A program made the position numbers and the translations under genes. The notes beneath the pieces were generated by a model. The model worked only from the letters and a program-made list of their open reading frames with translations, searched no databases and was not told the origin of the DNA. From the NCBI RefSeq assembly GCF_016056275.1, contig NZ_JAECZA010000041.1, positions 1-35,717 on the forward strand: a stretch of 35,717 nt of DNA. The letters are read 5' to 3'. The stretch comes from Dendronalium phyllosphericum CENA369 (GTDB lineage: Bacteria > Cyanobacteriota > Cyanobacteriia > Cyanobacteriales > Nostocaceae). This document shows, one piece after another, positions 17,412 to 24,229 of this stretch (the first letter of the stretch is position 1; each line of letters opens with the position of its first letter).

Positions 17412-18941
17412 TTAATCTTTACAATCTACTAATTTCAATTGTTGTAAAAGTTCGGGACTAATGGGCGAGGTTGTGAGAATTGGATGCTTAATGCCTCCCC
17501 AGATACTTCCGTTGCGGATGCGATATAAGGCTAAGACTTCAGGAATTTGATGGGAGATTAAAATTTGTGGCGGTGCAAGTTGACCGAGCGATCGCGCCCG
17601 ATAATAGTGATACGATTGTGATAAAGCTTTATCTAGTTGTTGGGCAATAATTTCTGGGGTTTGTGTTGCCGAATTGAGTAATAAAATATAGTGTGGTGGA
17701 TTGGCAACGGGAACTAAACTCTTAAAATCAATTCCTTGTAAGTTGATGCTATTCAAAGCATTATGCACAAAAGTTTCGTGTAACTTTTCGCCAACCAAAT
17801 CGCTGATAGCTTGATGTCGTCCGAGAAACTCTAAACAGGGAGTTTGGTGATAAAAATGAGTCACCCGGACGCGATCGCCAATTCGATAACGATACAAACC
17901 TCCTTTCTGTGACAAAATAATTGTGTATTCCTTGCCGATGCTGAGTTCGTGTAAACCGTGCAGCAAACCAGTATCATCCTCAAACTCGAAAAACACCTCA
18001 TCGAGAACCGGAACATACCCTTGTGCTGCAATCAACGGAATCGTCATCGGGGCTTCGGTTGCGAGTAGTCCTTTGCCTTGAATTAACACACCCGGAAATT
18101 GCGATCGCAATCCCTTAGCTTGGTCTGCGGCGTTGGCACTATCCCAGCAGGAAATCAGCTTTAAGTTTGACCAGAGTTGCGTCCAGGGAATATTATTCTC
18201 GGTGAGGAGTTGCAGGCGATCGCTGGATATTTTATTGTGTAATTCTGCTTGCAACAACTCCTGATTTTCTTGAATGTATTTTAAATGTACTTGTAAGAAA
18301 CTCGGACTCCAAATAGAAATAATTTCCAATTTTTCAGCTTGTAATAATGCTAATGCAAGCTGATGTTTAAATAAGTGCGCGTCATGCAAGCGATTAAGTC
18401 CCTCTGGCATCACCAACCAAGGACGCAGGAACCAACGCAGCCAACCATCCAAGTAATCTAAATCATTTTGTAAAGATTGGGAATCTGGAGAATTTAATTG
18501 CGGCGAAATACAGGCGTAAAGCTTGCCAGTAGAGAATTTTGGGCCATGTGCAATCAAATCATGCGCCCAAACACAAAACATCTGATTGAAAGATCGCCGC
18601 AAAGACTGAGTGTAGGGAATCCATTTTACCGCCCCACTACTGCCAGAAGTTCTTTCATAGAACAAAATAAGTTCGGGAGTGAGAGGAATTTGCTGATTTT
18701 TGCGATGTTGGGGATTTCCAATCCAGGGTGCAAGTTCGTCGTAATCGACAACTGGGACGCGCTGCCAATCTGCTACAGAACTAATTCCTAAAGTTTTGCC
18801 ATATTCACTTGCAATCAGGCGATCGCAAATCTCCCTCTGCACACATATCTGCGTTGACTTAGGGTCATCCAATGCTTGATGAAATCGCCTAGCAGTTGGT
18901 GCAAGGATTTGCCCAAAAAATTGAATAATCGGACGCATCAT
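17412..18941 (-). CDS. GH3-family acyl-acid amido synthetase-like protein
   Basis: A 509-residue adenylate-forming enzyme of the GH3 (auxin-responsive) fold. The phosphate-binding loop ERTSGSSGAVKWIPYT lies near residues 94-109, and the conserved C-terminal hinge appears as LEFLGRHQAISDLVGEKLHE. Plant GH3 proteins activate a carboxylic acid with ATP and couple it to an amino acid. Bacterial members are common, with mostly unknown acyl and amine substrates. It runs convergently to the ABC exporter, 35 bases away, so it belongs to another transcript. In this lipid-tailoring neighbourhood it could activate a fatty acid for amide or thioester formation, perhaps substituting for the missing acyl-activating ligase, but that is speculation. 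Confidence 0.85.
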   Translation of the reverse strand: MMRPIIQFFGQILAPTARRFHQALDDPKSTQICVQREICDRLIASEYGKTLGISSVADWQRVPVVDYDELAPWIGNPQHRKNQQIPLTPELILFYERTSGSSGAVKWIPYTQSLRRSFNQMFCVWAHDLIAHGPKFSTGKLYACISPQLNSPDSQSLQNDLDYLDGWLRWFLRPWLVMPEGLNRLHDAHLFKHQLALALLQAEKLEIISIWSPSFLQVHLKYIQENQELLQAELHNKISSDRLQLLTENNIPWTQLWSNLKLISCWDSANAADQAKGLRSQFPGVLIQGKGLLATEAPMTIPLIAAQGYVPVLDEVFFEFEDDTGLLHGLHELSIGKEYTIILSQKGGLYRYRIGDRVRVTHFYHQTPCLEFLGRHQAISDLVGEKLHETFVHNALNSINLQGIDFKSLVPVANPPHYILLLNSATQTPEIIAQQLDKALSQSYHYYRARSLGQLAPPQILISHQIPEVLALYRIRNGSIWGGIKHPILTTSPISPELLQQLKLVDCKD

Positions 18942-19260
18942 CAGCTTAAGTTTAAGTGCGAGATTTAAGTAACCTAGATTTTAAAGCCAAGTTCTGATAA
19001 GGTTGATTTACACCTTAATAATTATTGGATTGTAAATAGAATTTAACTTTTTTCAAAACTCTTTAGTTAATTTTATATTTTTTTGCTTGTTTAAACTTGA
19101 ATAAATTTAAGCATACACATTAAAATATTTTAATCGTCCATTATGATAATCATGCATTATGAATATTCTAACGGAACGTTGGGCTACTGTGTATTTTGCC
19201 CATAGCTTTACTTGAAGTTGGTTTGTTAAAATTGCAAAGTTTGTGTAATTAAGCTTTTTT
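18942..19260. promoter_or_regulatory. AT-rich divergent intergenic region
   Basis: 319 bases between the divergent GH3 and cold-shock genes. It is strongly AT-rich, contains the small palindrome TTAAAATATTTTAA (19121-19134) and near-repeats of CATTATGATAATCATGCATTATG around 19139. It must hold both promoters, and a long 5' leader of the cold-shock gene is possible. No open reading frame or riboswitch was recognised. Confidence 0.4.
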
Positions 19261-19905
19261 ATGAAACCCAGTCTACGCAGTGGAAAACTTGTAAAATGGA
19301 AAGATGACCGTGGATTTGGTTTTATTCAGCCTGTTGATGGTAGCCAAGAAGTTTTTTTACACATTTCTGAACTTAAAGGTGCGGTTCGTCGCCCCCAGGA
19401 AAACGACACGATTTACTACTATTCTGTAGCTGATTCAAATGGTAAAGTTCGTGCTTGCAACGCCTTTATTCAGGGGGCGAGAAACAAATCAATTTCTTCC
19501 TCAGTGTCTTTGAGTAGCAATGCTAAATCTAGTGCTGCACCCACCTCAAATTTTCCAGTAGTTGAAGTATTACTGCTGTCTATTCTGCCTTTGTTCGGAG
19601 CCGTTCATTTTACTTGGACGACGCGCAATCCTCTTCCACTGATTCTCTATCCTACAATGAGTTTAGTGACCTATGCTCTATACGCTGATGATAAATCTCG
19701 TGCCAAACGAAAGGAATGGCGAACCCCTGAACAAACACTGCATCTGTGTGAACTTGCAGGTGGATGGTTGGGTGGGTTTATAGCCCAGCGAATACTACAT
19801 CACAAAAGTCAGAAAAAGTCTTATCAGTCTGTATTTTGGGCGATTGTCATAATTCATTACATTGTGTGGTTGTTTTGGCTGTTTTGGGCGGTTCTGCCGA
19901 TTTGA
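19261..19905 (+). CDS. Cold-shock domain + DUF1294 membrane protein
   Basis: A 214-residue two-part protein. Residues 5-70 are a cold-shock/OB fold: GKLVKWKDDRGFGFI and EVFLHISEL are the RNP-type motifs. Residues ~100-214 are a DUF1294 membrane domain with three hydrophobic segments and the characteristic loop DKSRAKRKEWRTPEQTLH followed by GGWLGGFIAQ. The combination is widespread in bacteria and presumably anchors a nucleic-acid-binding domain to the membrane, but its function is not established. It is a single plus-strand gene between minus-strand operons, with no sign of a role in the metabolite pathway. Confidence 0.9.
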   Translation: MKPSLRSGKLVKWKDDRGFGFIQPVDGSQEVFLHISELKGAVRRPQENDTIYYYSVADSNGKVRACNAFIQGARNKSISSSVSLSSNAKSSAAPTSNFPVVEVLLLSILPLFGAVHFTWTTRNPLPLILYPTMSLVTYALYADDKSRAKRKEWRTPEQTLHLCELAGGWLGGFIAQRILHHKSQKKSYQSVFWAIVIIHYIVWLFWLFWAVLPI

Positions 19906-19958
19906 AGCAACTGGCATCCAAGAGGGCAAATTGCTCACGAATTACAAATTACCAATTC

Positions 19959-20564
19959 TTACATTTGCTGGTTAGGATAAAGGTTTGTGGCAGTGGGAAG
20001 AAATGTACCATCAGCAATGACTACACCAGGGCCAAGATGCGATCCGGCTCCCACAAAGACATCATTGCCAATCTTGACTTTTTTAACATACAATATTAAG
20101 TCTTGCTTGCGGGGTTTGATGACGTGGGAATAGATCCCGACGCGATGTCCAATAACGACGCGATCGCCAATTTCTATTAAACCGCGATCGGCTATCTCTA
20201 ATCCTGGTGTCCAGTAAACATTTCGCCCCACTTTCGCACCCCACAATCGCAACCATACAGAAAATGCCCCTGGAATCAGTCGCAGCAATGCCTCCAAAGC
20301 CGGAATAGCGATATATATTGTCTGAATTTGATGACTACCCCACCAGGGACTATATTCTTTACCTTGTAGATAACTAATGCCCTCTCGCACAGGATAAACC
20401 CATTGATGCCAGCGATAAATTAACACTGGCAACCCGTAAATAGAAAGCAACACAGCCAAAACGCTAAAGATGCTGGGTGAATGGGCTAGGTAGACTATTG
20501 CAGCCCCAATTAGCAGCAACACAAGAGTTGGAAAAAATAACAGAATCTTACTTAAAGTTGTCAT
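19959..20564 (-). CDS. Membrane-anchored hexapeptide-repeat acyltransferase
   Basis: 201 residues. Two N-terminal hydrophobic segments (about 5-27 and 32-50) are followed by a left-handed beta-helix with imperfect hexapeptides: GAKVGRNVYWTPG, IGDRVVIGHRVGI and VKIGNDVFVGAGSHLGPGVVIADG. This is the fold of CoA- or ACP-dependent O-/N-acyltransferases such as the LpxA and serine acetyltransferase groups. The start overlaps the stop of the hydroxylase gene by 4 bases (20561-20564), so translation is probably coupled. Acting after a hydroxylase, it may esterify a newly made hydroxyl group; that is inference. It ends convergently to the cold-shock gene. Confidence 0.82.
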   Translation of the reverse strand: MTTLSKILLFFPTLVLLLIGAAIVYLAHSPSIFSVLAVLLSIYGLPVLIYRWHQWVYPVREGISYLQGKEYSPWWGSHQIQTIYIAIPALEALLRLIPGAFSVWLRLWGAKVGRNVYWTPGLEIADRGLIEIGDRVVIGHRVGIYSHVIKPRKQDLILYVKKVKIGNDVFVGAGSHLGPGVVIADGTFLPTATNLYPNQQM

Positions 20565-21313
20565 GAAAACGGAAACAAGAGTTTTTTAGTAAAGGTTAAT
20601 GAGGTGGGAATTCCTATCGCGGATGGCAATTCTTTGCTTTCATAATAAGTGCCATGTAACTTGTCCCAAATTTTCAGATTAGCACCATAGTTGCAAGGGA
20701 AAACTTCGCTGCAATGATGCCATGCATGATCCTGCGGTAAGATTAACCAAGGTGACAGAAATTTATAAAACCAGCTATTTGCAGAAATCATCAAGCGGCT
20801 ATGTCGCCATAAATCTAAGGCAGAAGTGAGACTAACTCCAAGTAAATAACCTGTTGGATCGGCCAATAGATAGAAAAATAATGTGTGTATCCACAAATAA
20901 ACAATTAGTAAACTTGTCCAGAGAGTATTACGAGAAGTTCCTAATACATCCATCTGAATGACAGTGTGATGCACTTGATGTATCTGCCATAACAGTTTAT
21001 GATGCAATAAACGATGATTCCAGTAATATAAATAATCAACTAAAACAAAACTTAAAATAAAAGATAGAACTGGCGATAATTTTAAATATTCCTGATAATT
21101 AGGTAATAAATGTTGATAAAGCCAATACACTAAAGTAGCTTGTAGTAAAGGAATCAACATTCCTTGAATCGTTAATCCTATACCATCTATTAGCCAATCT
21201 TCACGACTTTTAACTTTAAATTGAGTTCGACCAAACTTATCGCTAATTGTCCACCCAACTAATCCAATAAAAGAAACAAAAATTATAAGTTGTGCAAAGT
21301 TTTGTATATCCAC
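20561..21313 (-). CDS. Fatty acid hydroxylase / sterol desaturase superfamily protein
   Basis: A 250-residue integral membrane di-iron enzyme. The histidine clusters are complete: NHRLLHH (His100, 104, 105), HQVHH (His112, 115, 116), WRHS (His171) and DHAWHH (His196, 199, 200), between four or so hydrophobic segments. The superfamily hydroxylates or desaturates lipids and carotenoids with O2 and an electron donor. It lies 38 bases downstream of the Rieske oxygenase and overlaps the acyltransferase, forming a three-gene operon for oxygenation followed by acylation. The substrate is unknown; carotenoid, hopanoid or fatty-acyl chains are all possible. Confidence 0.88.
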   Translation of the reverse strand: MDIQNFAQLIIFVSFIGLVGWTISDKFGRTQFKVKSREDWLIDGIGLTIQGMLIPLLQATLVYWLYQHLLPNYQEYLKLSPVLSFILSFVLVDYLYYWNHRLLHHKLLWQIHQVHHTVIQMDVLGTSRNTLWTSLLIVYLWIHTLFFYLLADPTGYLLGVSLTSALDLWRHSRLMISANSWFYKFLSPWLILPQDHAWHHCSEVFPCNYGANLKIWDKLHGTYYESKELPSAIGIPTSLTFTKKLLFPFS

Positions 21314-21332
21314 TTATTATACCAAGTTCCCC

Positions 21333-21351
21333 AATTACGAATTACGAATTA
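21333..21351. repeat. CGAATTA heptamer repeat (complement of TAATTCG)
   Basis: AATTACGAATTACGAATTA, about two and a half units in the gap between the Rieske and hydroxylase genes. It is the same unit, inverted, as at 17381 and 31094. Confidence 0.65.
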
Positions 21352-22374
21352 TTAGACCCAAAATGTTACCTTAACTGATTGATTTGGCAATAATCGCGGA
21401 TCTTCTCCACGAGAAATCGCTGCTCTAATTGACTCTACAAACACATGAATTGTGTCAGCAGGAGTATTAGAAAATTGTGTACCATATTTGGCGATCGCCT
21501 CTCCCTGAATCCCCAAAATTTCCACATCCTGTTTGATAATATGTTGAGCAGTCCACCGCACAAACGGACGCGCTAGCTTATTCCAAATGCCGTAGTTGTA
21601 GGTGACATCAGTGTAAACCAAAGTTGAATTATCGGTTTCTGGAATAGATTGACTGGTAATAAACAAATGGCGATTATGTCCCATTTGATATTCTACTGAG
21701 GTAATATTGGGCATATAAAAGCGATCGCTATGTTTAATTTCAGCACCCTCCTGATTCAGAAAACGGCTATACCAGCCTAAATTACTATTTTCGTTGCGAT
21801 ATTCCACCAAAACCGAACCATTCCAGCGTTCTACAGTCATTTCTAACTTTTGTTGGCGAGAGTTACGGAATACGCCAGGATGCACAAAAGCCGTGTGGGG
21901 AATATCAATAAAATTCTCCGCACAATTGGTAACGTTGTTAGCAAAACGGTTAATTACCCGCACCGTCTCCCACCCTGGTTGTCCATAGTAGGGCATAGAA
22001 AAGGGTTCAAAGTCCTCACTTGGGGTATCGACTAACCGCACATATATATAACCATCCTGTTCTTTGGTTGCGTAACGCTTTCCTTGACGCTGCTGGGAAG
22101 GTTTGAAGTCTTCTCCTTCAGCCGGAACAGCAATGACTTTGCCATCTCCGTTATATACCCAACCGTGATAAGGACATTGCAAAGCACCGTTACAAACTTT
22201 ACCAGCAGATAGACGACTACTGCGATGTAAACAGCGATCGCGCAACGCCACAGCTTGTCCATCCTCGCCACGAAATATCGCTAGCCATTCTCCTAAAACG
22301 GTTCGTGCGAGTACAGTGTTAGGTCGCAATTGTTCGCTGAGTGCGACAATATACCAAAAATCTGCAAATTGCAT
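21352..22374 (-). CDS. Rieske non-heme iron oxygenase (first copy)
   Basis: 340 residues from the ATG complementary to 22372-22374; the longer frame from 22461 crosses the upstream gap and is not conserved. The Rieske [2Fe-2S] ligands are Cys48-x-His50 and Cys67-x2-His70 (CPYH). The mononuclear iron triad is DIPHTAFVH (Asp157, His160, His165) plus a C-terminal acidic residue, probably Asp283. This is the single-component-oxygenase layout of the PaO/vanillate/phthalate group, which needs an external ferredoxin or reductase. It leads an operon with a fatty acid hydroxylase and an acyltransferase. A near-identical 5' fragment of the gene is duplicated at 24040-24177. Confidence 0.9.
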   Translation of the reverse strand: MQFADFWYIVALSEQLRPNTVLARTVLGEWLAIFRGEDGQAVALRDRCLHRSSRLSAGKVCNGALQCPYHGWVYNGDGKVIAVPAEGEDFKPSQQRQGKRYATKEQDGYIYVRLVDTPSEDFEPFSMPYYGQPGWETVRVINRFANNVTNCAENFIDIPHTAFVHPGVFRNSRQQKLEMTVERWNGSVLVEYRNENSNLGWYSRFLNQEGAEIKHSDRFYMPNITSVEYQMGHNRHLFITSQSIPETDNSTLVYTDVTYNYGIWNKLARPFVRWTAQHIIKQDVEILGIQGEAIAKYGTQFSNTPADTIHVFVESIRAAISRGEDPRLLPNQSVKVTFWV

Positions 22375-22396
22375 AGTGGGAGAGTAGAGAGCGATC
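22236..22396. repeat. 161-bp direct repeat, copy 1 (5' end of Rieske gene plus leader)
   Basis: Bases 22236-22396 align without gaps to 24039-24199 with 6 mismatches by my count (~96% identity). The copy covers the first 46 codons of the Rieske gene and 22 bases upstream. The pair brackets the toxin-antitoxin genes and the insertion sequence. Confidence 0.9.
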
Positions 22397-22503
22397 GTAT
22401 TTAAATTATGACAACCTCTCAAGCAAACATTGGTGTGTGTATGGCATTCCAAGAGCGCCAATTTACAATTAAAGGTGAGATAGTCTCAGATAGGAGAATT
22501 TTA

Positions 22504-22722
22504 ATGACATTGCAAGAATTGCAAAAGCAAGCATTGCAGTTACCAATTAGCGATCGCTGGCAATTAGTGCAAACCCTTTTGGAGTCTCTACAGCGAGAAA
22601 CTACTTCTGGATTGAAAAAGGGTAACTTATCCCGATTGCGAGGGATTGCAAAAAGTACAGAAACGGCGAGTGAAGATGTTGAAGCAGATTATACTAACTA
22701 TCTCACTACAAAATATCAGTAA
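22504..22722 (+). CDS. Antitoxin-like protein of a VapBC-type pair
   Basis: 72 residues from ATG 22504, which has AGGAG about 8 bases upstream. The frame open from 22408 would add 32 residues from the spacer and lacks such a site. The sequence begins MTLQELQKQALQLPISDRWQ, a form common in small cyanobacterial addiction-module proteins that precede PIN toxins. Its last base is shared with the first base of the toxin ATG (TAATG), the usual coupled arrangement. It is expected to bind the toxin through its C-terminus and to repress its own promoter; no operator could be picked out. Confidence 0.75.
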   Translation: MTLQELQKQALQLPISDRWQLVQTLLESLQRETTSGLKKGNLSRLRGIAKSTETASEDVEADYTNYLTTKYQ

Positions 22723-23126
22723 TGAGAATTTTAATTGATACAAATGTTGTTCTTGATTTTTTACAAGAGCGAGAGCCTTTCGTGGAAGATGCGGCAAAAC
22801 TGTTTGAGAAAATTGATGCTGGTGAAGTCGAAGGGTTTATTGCAGCAACAACGATTACTAACATTTATTATATTGTCCGAAAAGTAGCAGGTGCGATCGC
22901 TGCTCAAGATGCAATTGCACAAATTCTGACAGATTTGCATATTTGTGCGGTTGATAGAGCAATTTTGGAACAGGCGATCGCACTGAATTTTCAAGATTTT
23001 GAGGATGCGGTGCAGTGTGCTTGTGGAATAGCATACGGGGTAGATGCGATCGTAACTCGTGATGCGTCTGGATTTGTAAGCGCAGGAATTGCAGTAGAAC
23101 CTATCCCACTAATAAAATTCTGTTAA
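22722..23126 (+). CDS. PIN-domain (VapC-like) toxin, 3' end interrupted by an IS
   Basis: 134 residues in the present frame. The PIN domain starts MRILIDTNVVLDFL (acidic Asp6), with further acidic residues in EDAVQCA and in VTRDASGF, as expected for a Mg-dependent RNase. The frame runs into the insertion sequence at 23097, so the last nine residues (EPIPLIKFC) are IS-encoded. Joining 23096 to 23993 restores a longer native end, IAPGEIENIASA then TGA at 24029-24031, for 137 residues. Because only the last dozen residues are replaced, activity may survive. The antitoxin gene is intact. Confidence 0.8.
   Translation: MRILIDTNVVLDFLQEREPFVEDAAKLFEKIDAGEVEGFIAATTITNIYYIVRKVAGAIAAQDAIAQILTDLHICAVDRAILEQAIALNFQDFEDAVQCACGIAYGVDAIVTRDASGFVSAGIAVEPIPLIKFC
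23094..23096. repeat. Target-site duplication GTA, left copy
   Basis: GTA immediately before the left inverted repeat. It matches GTA at 23990-23992 after the right inverted repeat and is codon 125 of the toxin. Confidence 0.7.
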
Positions 23127-23610
23127 TCCAGATATGAATTGTGGCTAGAGAAACAAAAGCATCGAAGCAGGCAGAAATTCGCTCCCATCGCACAACGAGA
23201 CGGCGATATTTTCTTTGATACCAGGCGAAACAACGTTCTTGCTGAAAGCGTGGAACTGAGATTTTAATTGGTCTGCCGCGATTTTTCTTGGTCTTCCAAA
23301 CACGCTTGGGTAATTGTGGTCTAATACCGCGTCTACGCAAAGCAGCACGTTTATCCTTGGAATCGTAACCTTTATCCGCAGCCAACACCTTGACTCGTTT
23401 ACGAGGTCTACCGGGTCTATTAGTTTTAACCTTGACACTATCTAACAGAGGTATAACTTGATCTCTTTCACTACCGTTTGCTGGAGTTGTGCAATTAGCC
23501 AAGGGCATACCATTACCATCAGTCAAGGTGTGTATTAAAATTCCCTTACCTTTATGACCATACTTAACGCCTTCACCGCCACCTTTGCCAGGGGGAAAAA
23601 GACCCATCAA
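23101..23610 (-). CDS. IS5-family transposase, second frame (DDE catalytic part)
   Basis: The downstream transposase frame. It supplies the second acidic residue (LAADKGYD) and the glutamate (VRWERISACF); its TAG stop lies inside the left inverted repeat. The first 12 or so residues after the overlap (PPGKGGGEGVKYGHKG) directly continue the first frame's GAVDGSF segment. A frame change at the T5C5 run (complement of 23591-23600) is needed to make one protein. Confidence 0.85.
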   Translation of the reverse strand: MMGLFPPGKGGGEGVKYGHKGKGILIHTLTDGNGMPLANCTTPANGSERDQVIPLLDSVKVKTNRPGRPRKRVKVLAADKGYDSKDKRAALRRRGIRPQLPKRVWKTKKNRGRPIKISVPRFQQERCFAWYQRKYRRLVVRWERISACFDAFVSLATIHIWINRILLVG

Positions 23611-23923
23611 CTGCGCCGTAATTCCAGTTGATGAAACCTCTTTCTTCCGCCATTCCCAAGATTCGTGCTTGTAAATTTTCTAATGTTCCATCTGCTTCCC
23701 AACGCTTGAGCCATCTGTGCGCTGCACTTTTTGATGCCCAGATTTCTCCCTTTGGGACATCGCACCAACGACAGCCTGTTATCAATATATACAGCAGTGT
23801 GTTCAATACATGACGAAATGGCGCATGAGGCATTCCGCGATCGCGTTTTTCTGGTTGCTTGGGGAATATATCTTTAAATAGCCTCCATTCCAAGTCGCTT
23901 AATCCTTCAAATCGTCCAGCCAT
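23573..23923 (-). CDS. IS5-family transposase, first frame (N-terminal part)
   Basis: 116 residues starting MAGRFEGLSDLEWRLFKDIF, with the DUF4096-like N-terminal region typical of this group (FRHVLNTLLYILITGCRW, KSAAHRWLKRW) and the first catalytic aspartate in GAVDGSF. It terminates shortly after the overlap with the second frame. Alone it lacks two of the three catalytic acids, so expression as a frameshift product is expected. Confidence 0.85.
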   Translation of the reverse strand: MAGRFEGLSDLEWRLFKDIFPKQPEKRDRGMPHAPFRHVLNTLLYILITGCRWCDVPKGEIWASKSAAHRWLKRWEADGTLENLQARILGMAEERGFINWNYGAVDGSFSPWQRWR

Positions 23924-23989
23924 ACCCCGATCAAACTTCCCGTTATCAAGAGCAGATTATCATATTTCTGATATTAGTGGGATAGGTTC

Positions 23990-24031
23990 GTAATTGCACC
24001 TGGGGAGATAGAAAATATTGCTAGTGCGTGA
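23990..24031 (+). pseudogene. Displaced 3' end of the PIN toxin gene
   Basis: GTA (the right target duplication) followed by twelve in-frame codons encoding IAPGEIENIASA and then TGA. It continues the toxin frame exactly if the insertion sequence is removed and is now separated from its gene by 893 bp. Confidence 0.75.
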
Positions 24032-24038
24032 ATGAAGT

Positions 24039-24199
24039 GATCGCGCAACGCCACAGCTTGTCCATCCTCGCCACGAAATACCGCTAGCCATTCTCCTAAA
24101 ACAGTTCGTGCGAGTACAGTGTTAGGTCGTAGTTGTTTGCTGAGTGCGACAATATACCAAAAATCTGCAAATTGCATAGTGGGAGGGTAGAGAGCGATC
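24039..24199. repeat. 161-bp direct repeat, copy 2
   Basis: Second copy of 22236-22396, starting 8 bases after the ancestral toxin stop codon. Copy 2 differs at six positions, two of which change amino acids in the encoded Rieske fragment (E to K and I to V). Confidence 0.9.
24040..24177 (-). pseudogene. Truncated 5' fragment of the Rieske oxygenase gene
   Basis: Encodes residues 1-46 of the Rieske oxygenase (MQFADFWYIV to QAVALRD), then diverges before the first iron-sulphur ligand. The start codon and the 22 bases upstream are preserved, so a short peptide could be transcribed, but no functional domain is present. Confidence 0.8.
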
Positions 24200-24229
24200 C
24201 TGCAATTTTAACGCCCTCCATATCACAGC

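Larger units (their letters stand above)
23097..23989. mobile_element. IS5-family insertion sequence (893 bp)
   Basis: The element begins GAACCTATCCCACTAATA (23097-23114) and ends with its exact reverse complement (23972-23989), a perfect 18-bp inverted repeat. A 3-bp GTA duplication flanks it. It carries a two-frame transposase on the minus strand. The boundaries are confirmed because removing 23097-23989 and one GTA restores the 3' end of the interrupted PIN gene. Size, two-frame coding and short duplication fit the IS5 family, IS427-like group. With intact ends and an apparently complete DDE set, the copy looks recent. Confidence 0.88.

Noticed and set aside
22408-22503. 32-residue extension of the antitoxin
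   Set aside because: ATG 22504 has AGGAG at good spacing and starts the usual antitoxin sequence; the upstream part looks like promoter DNA.
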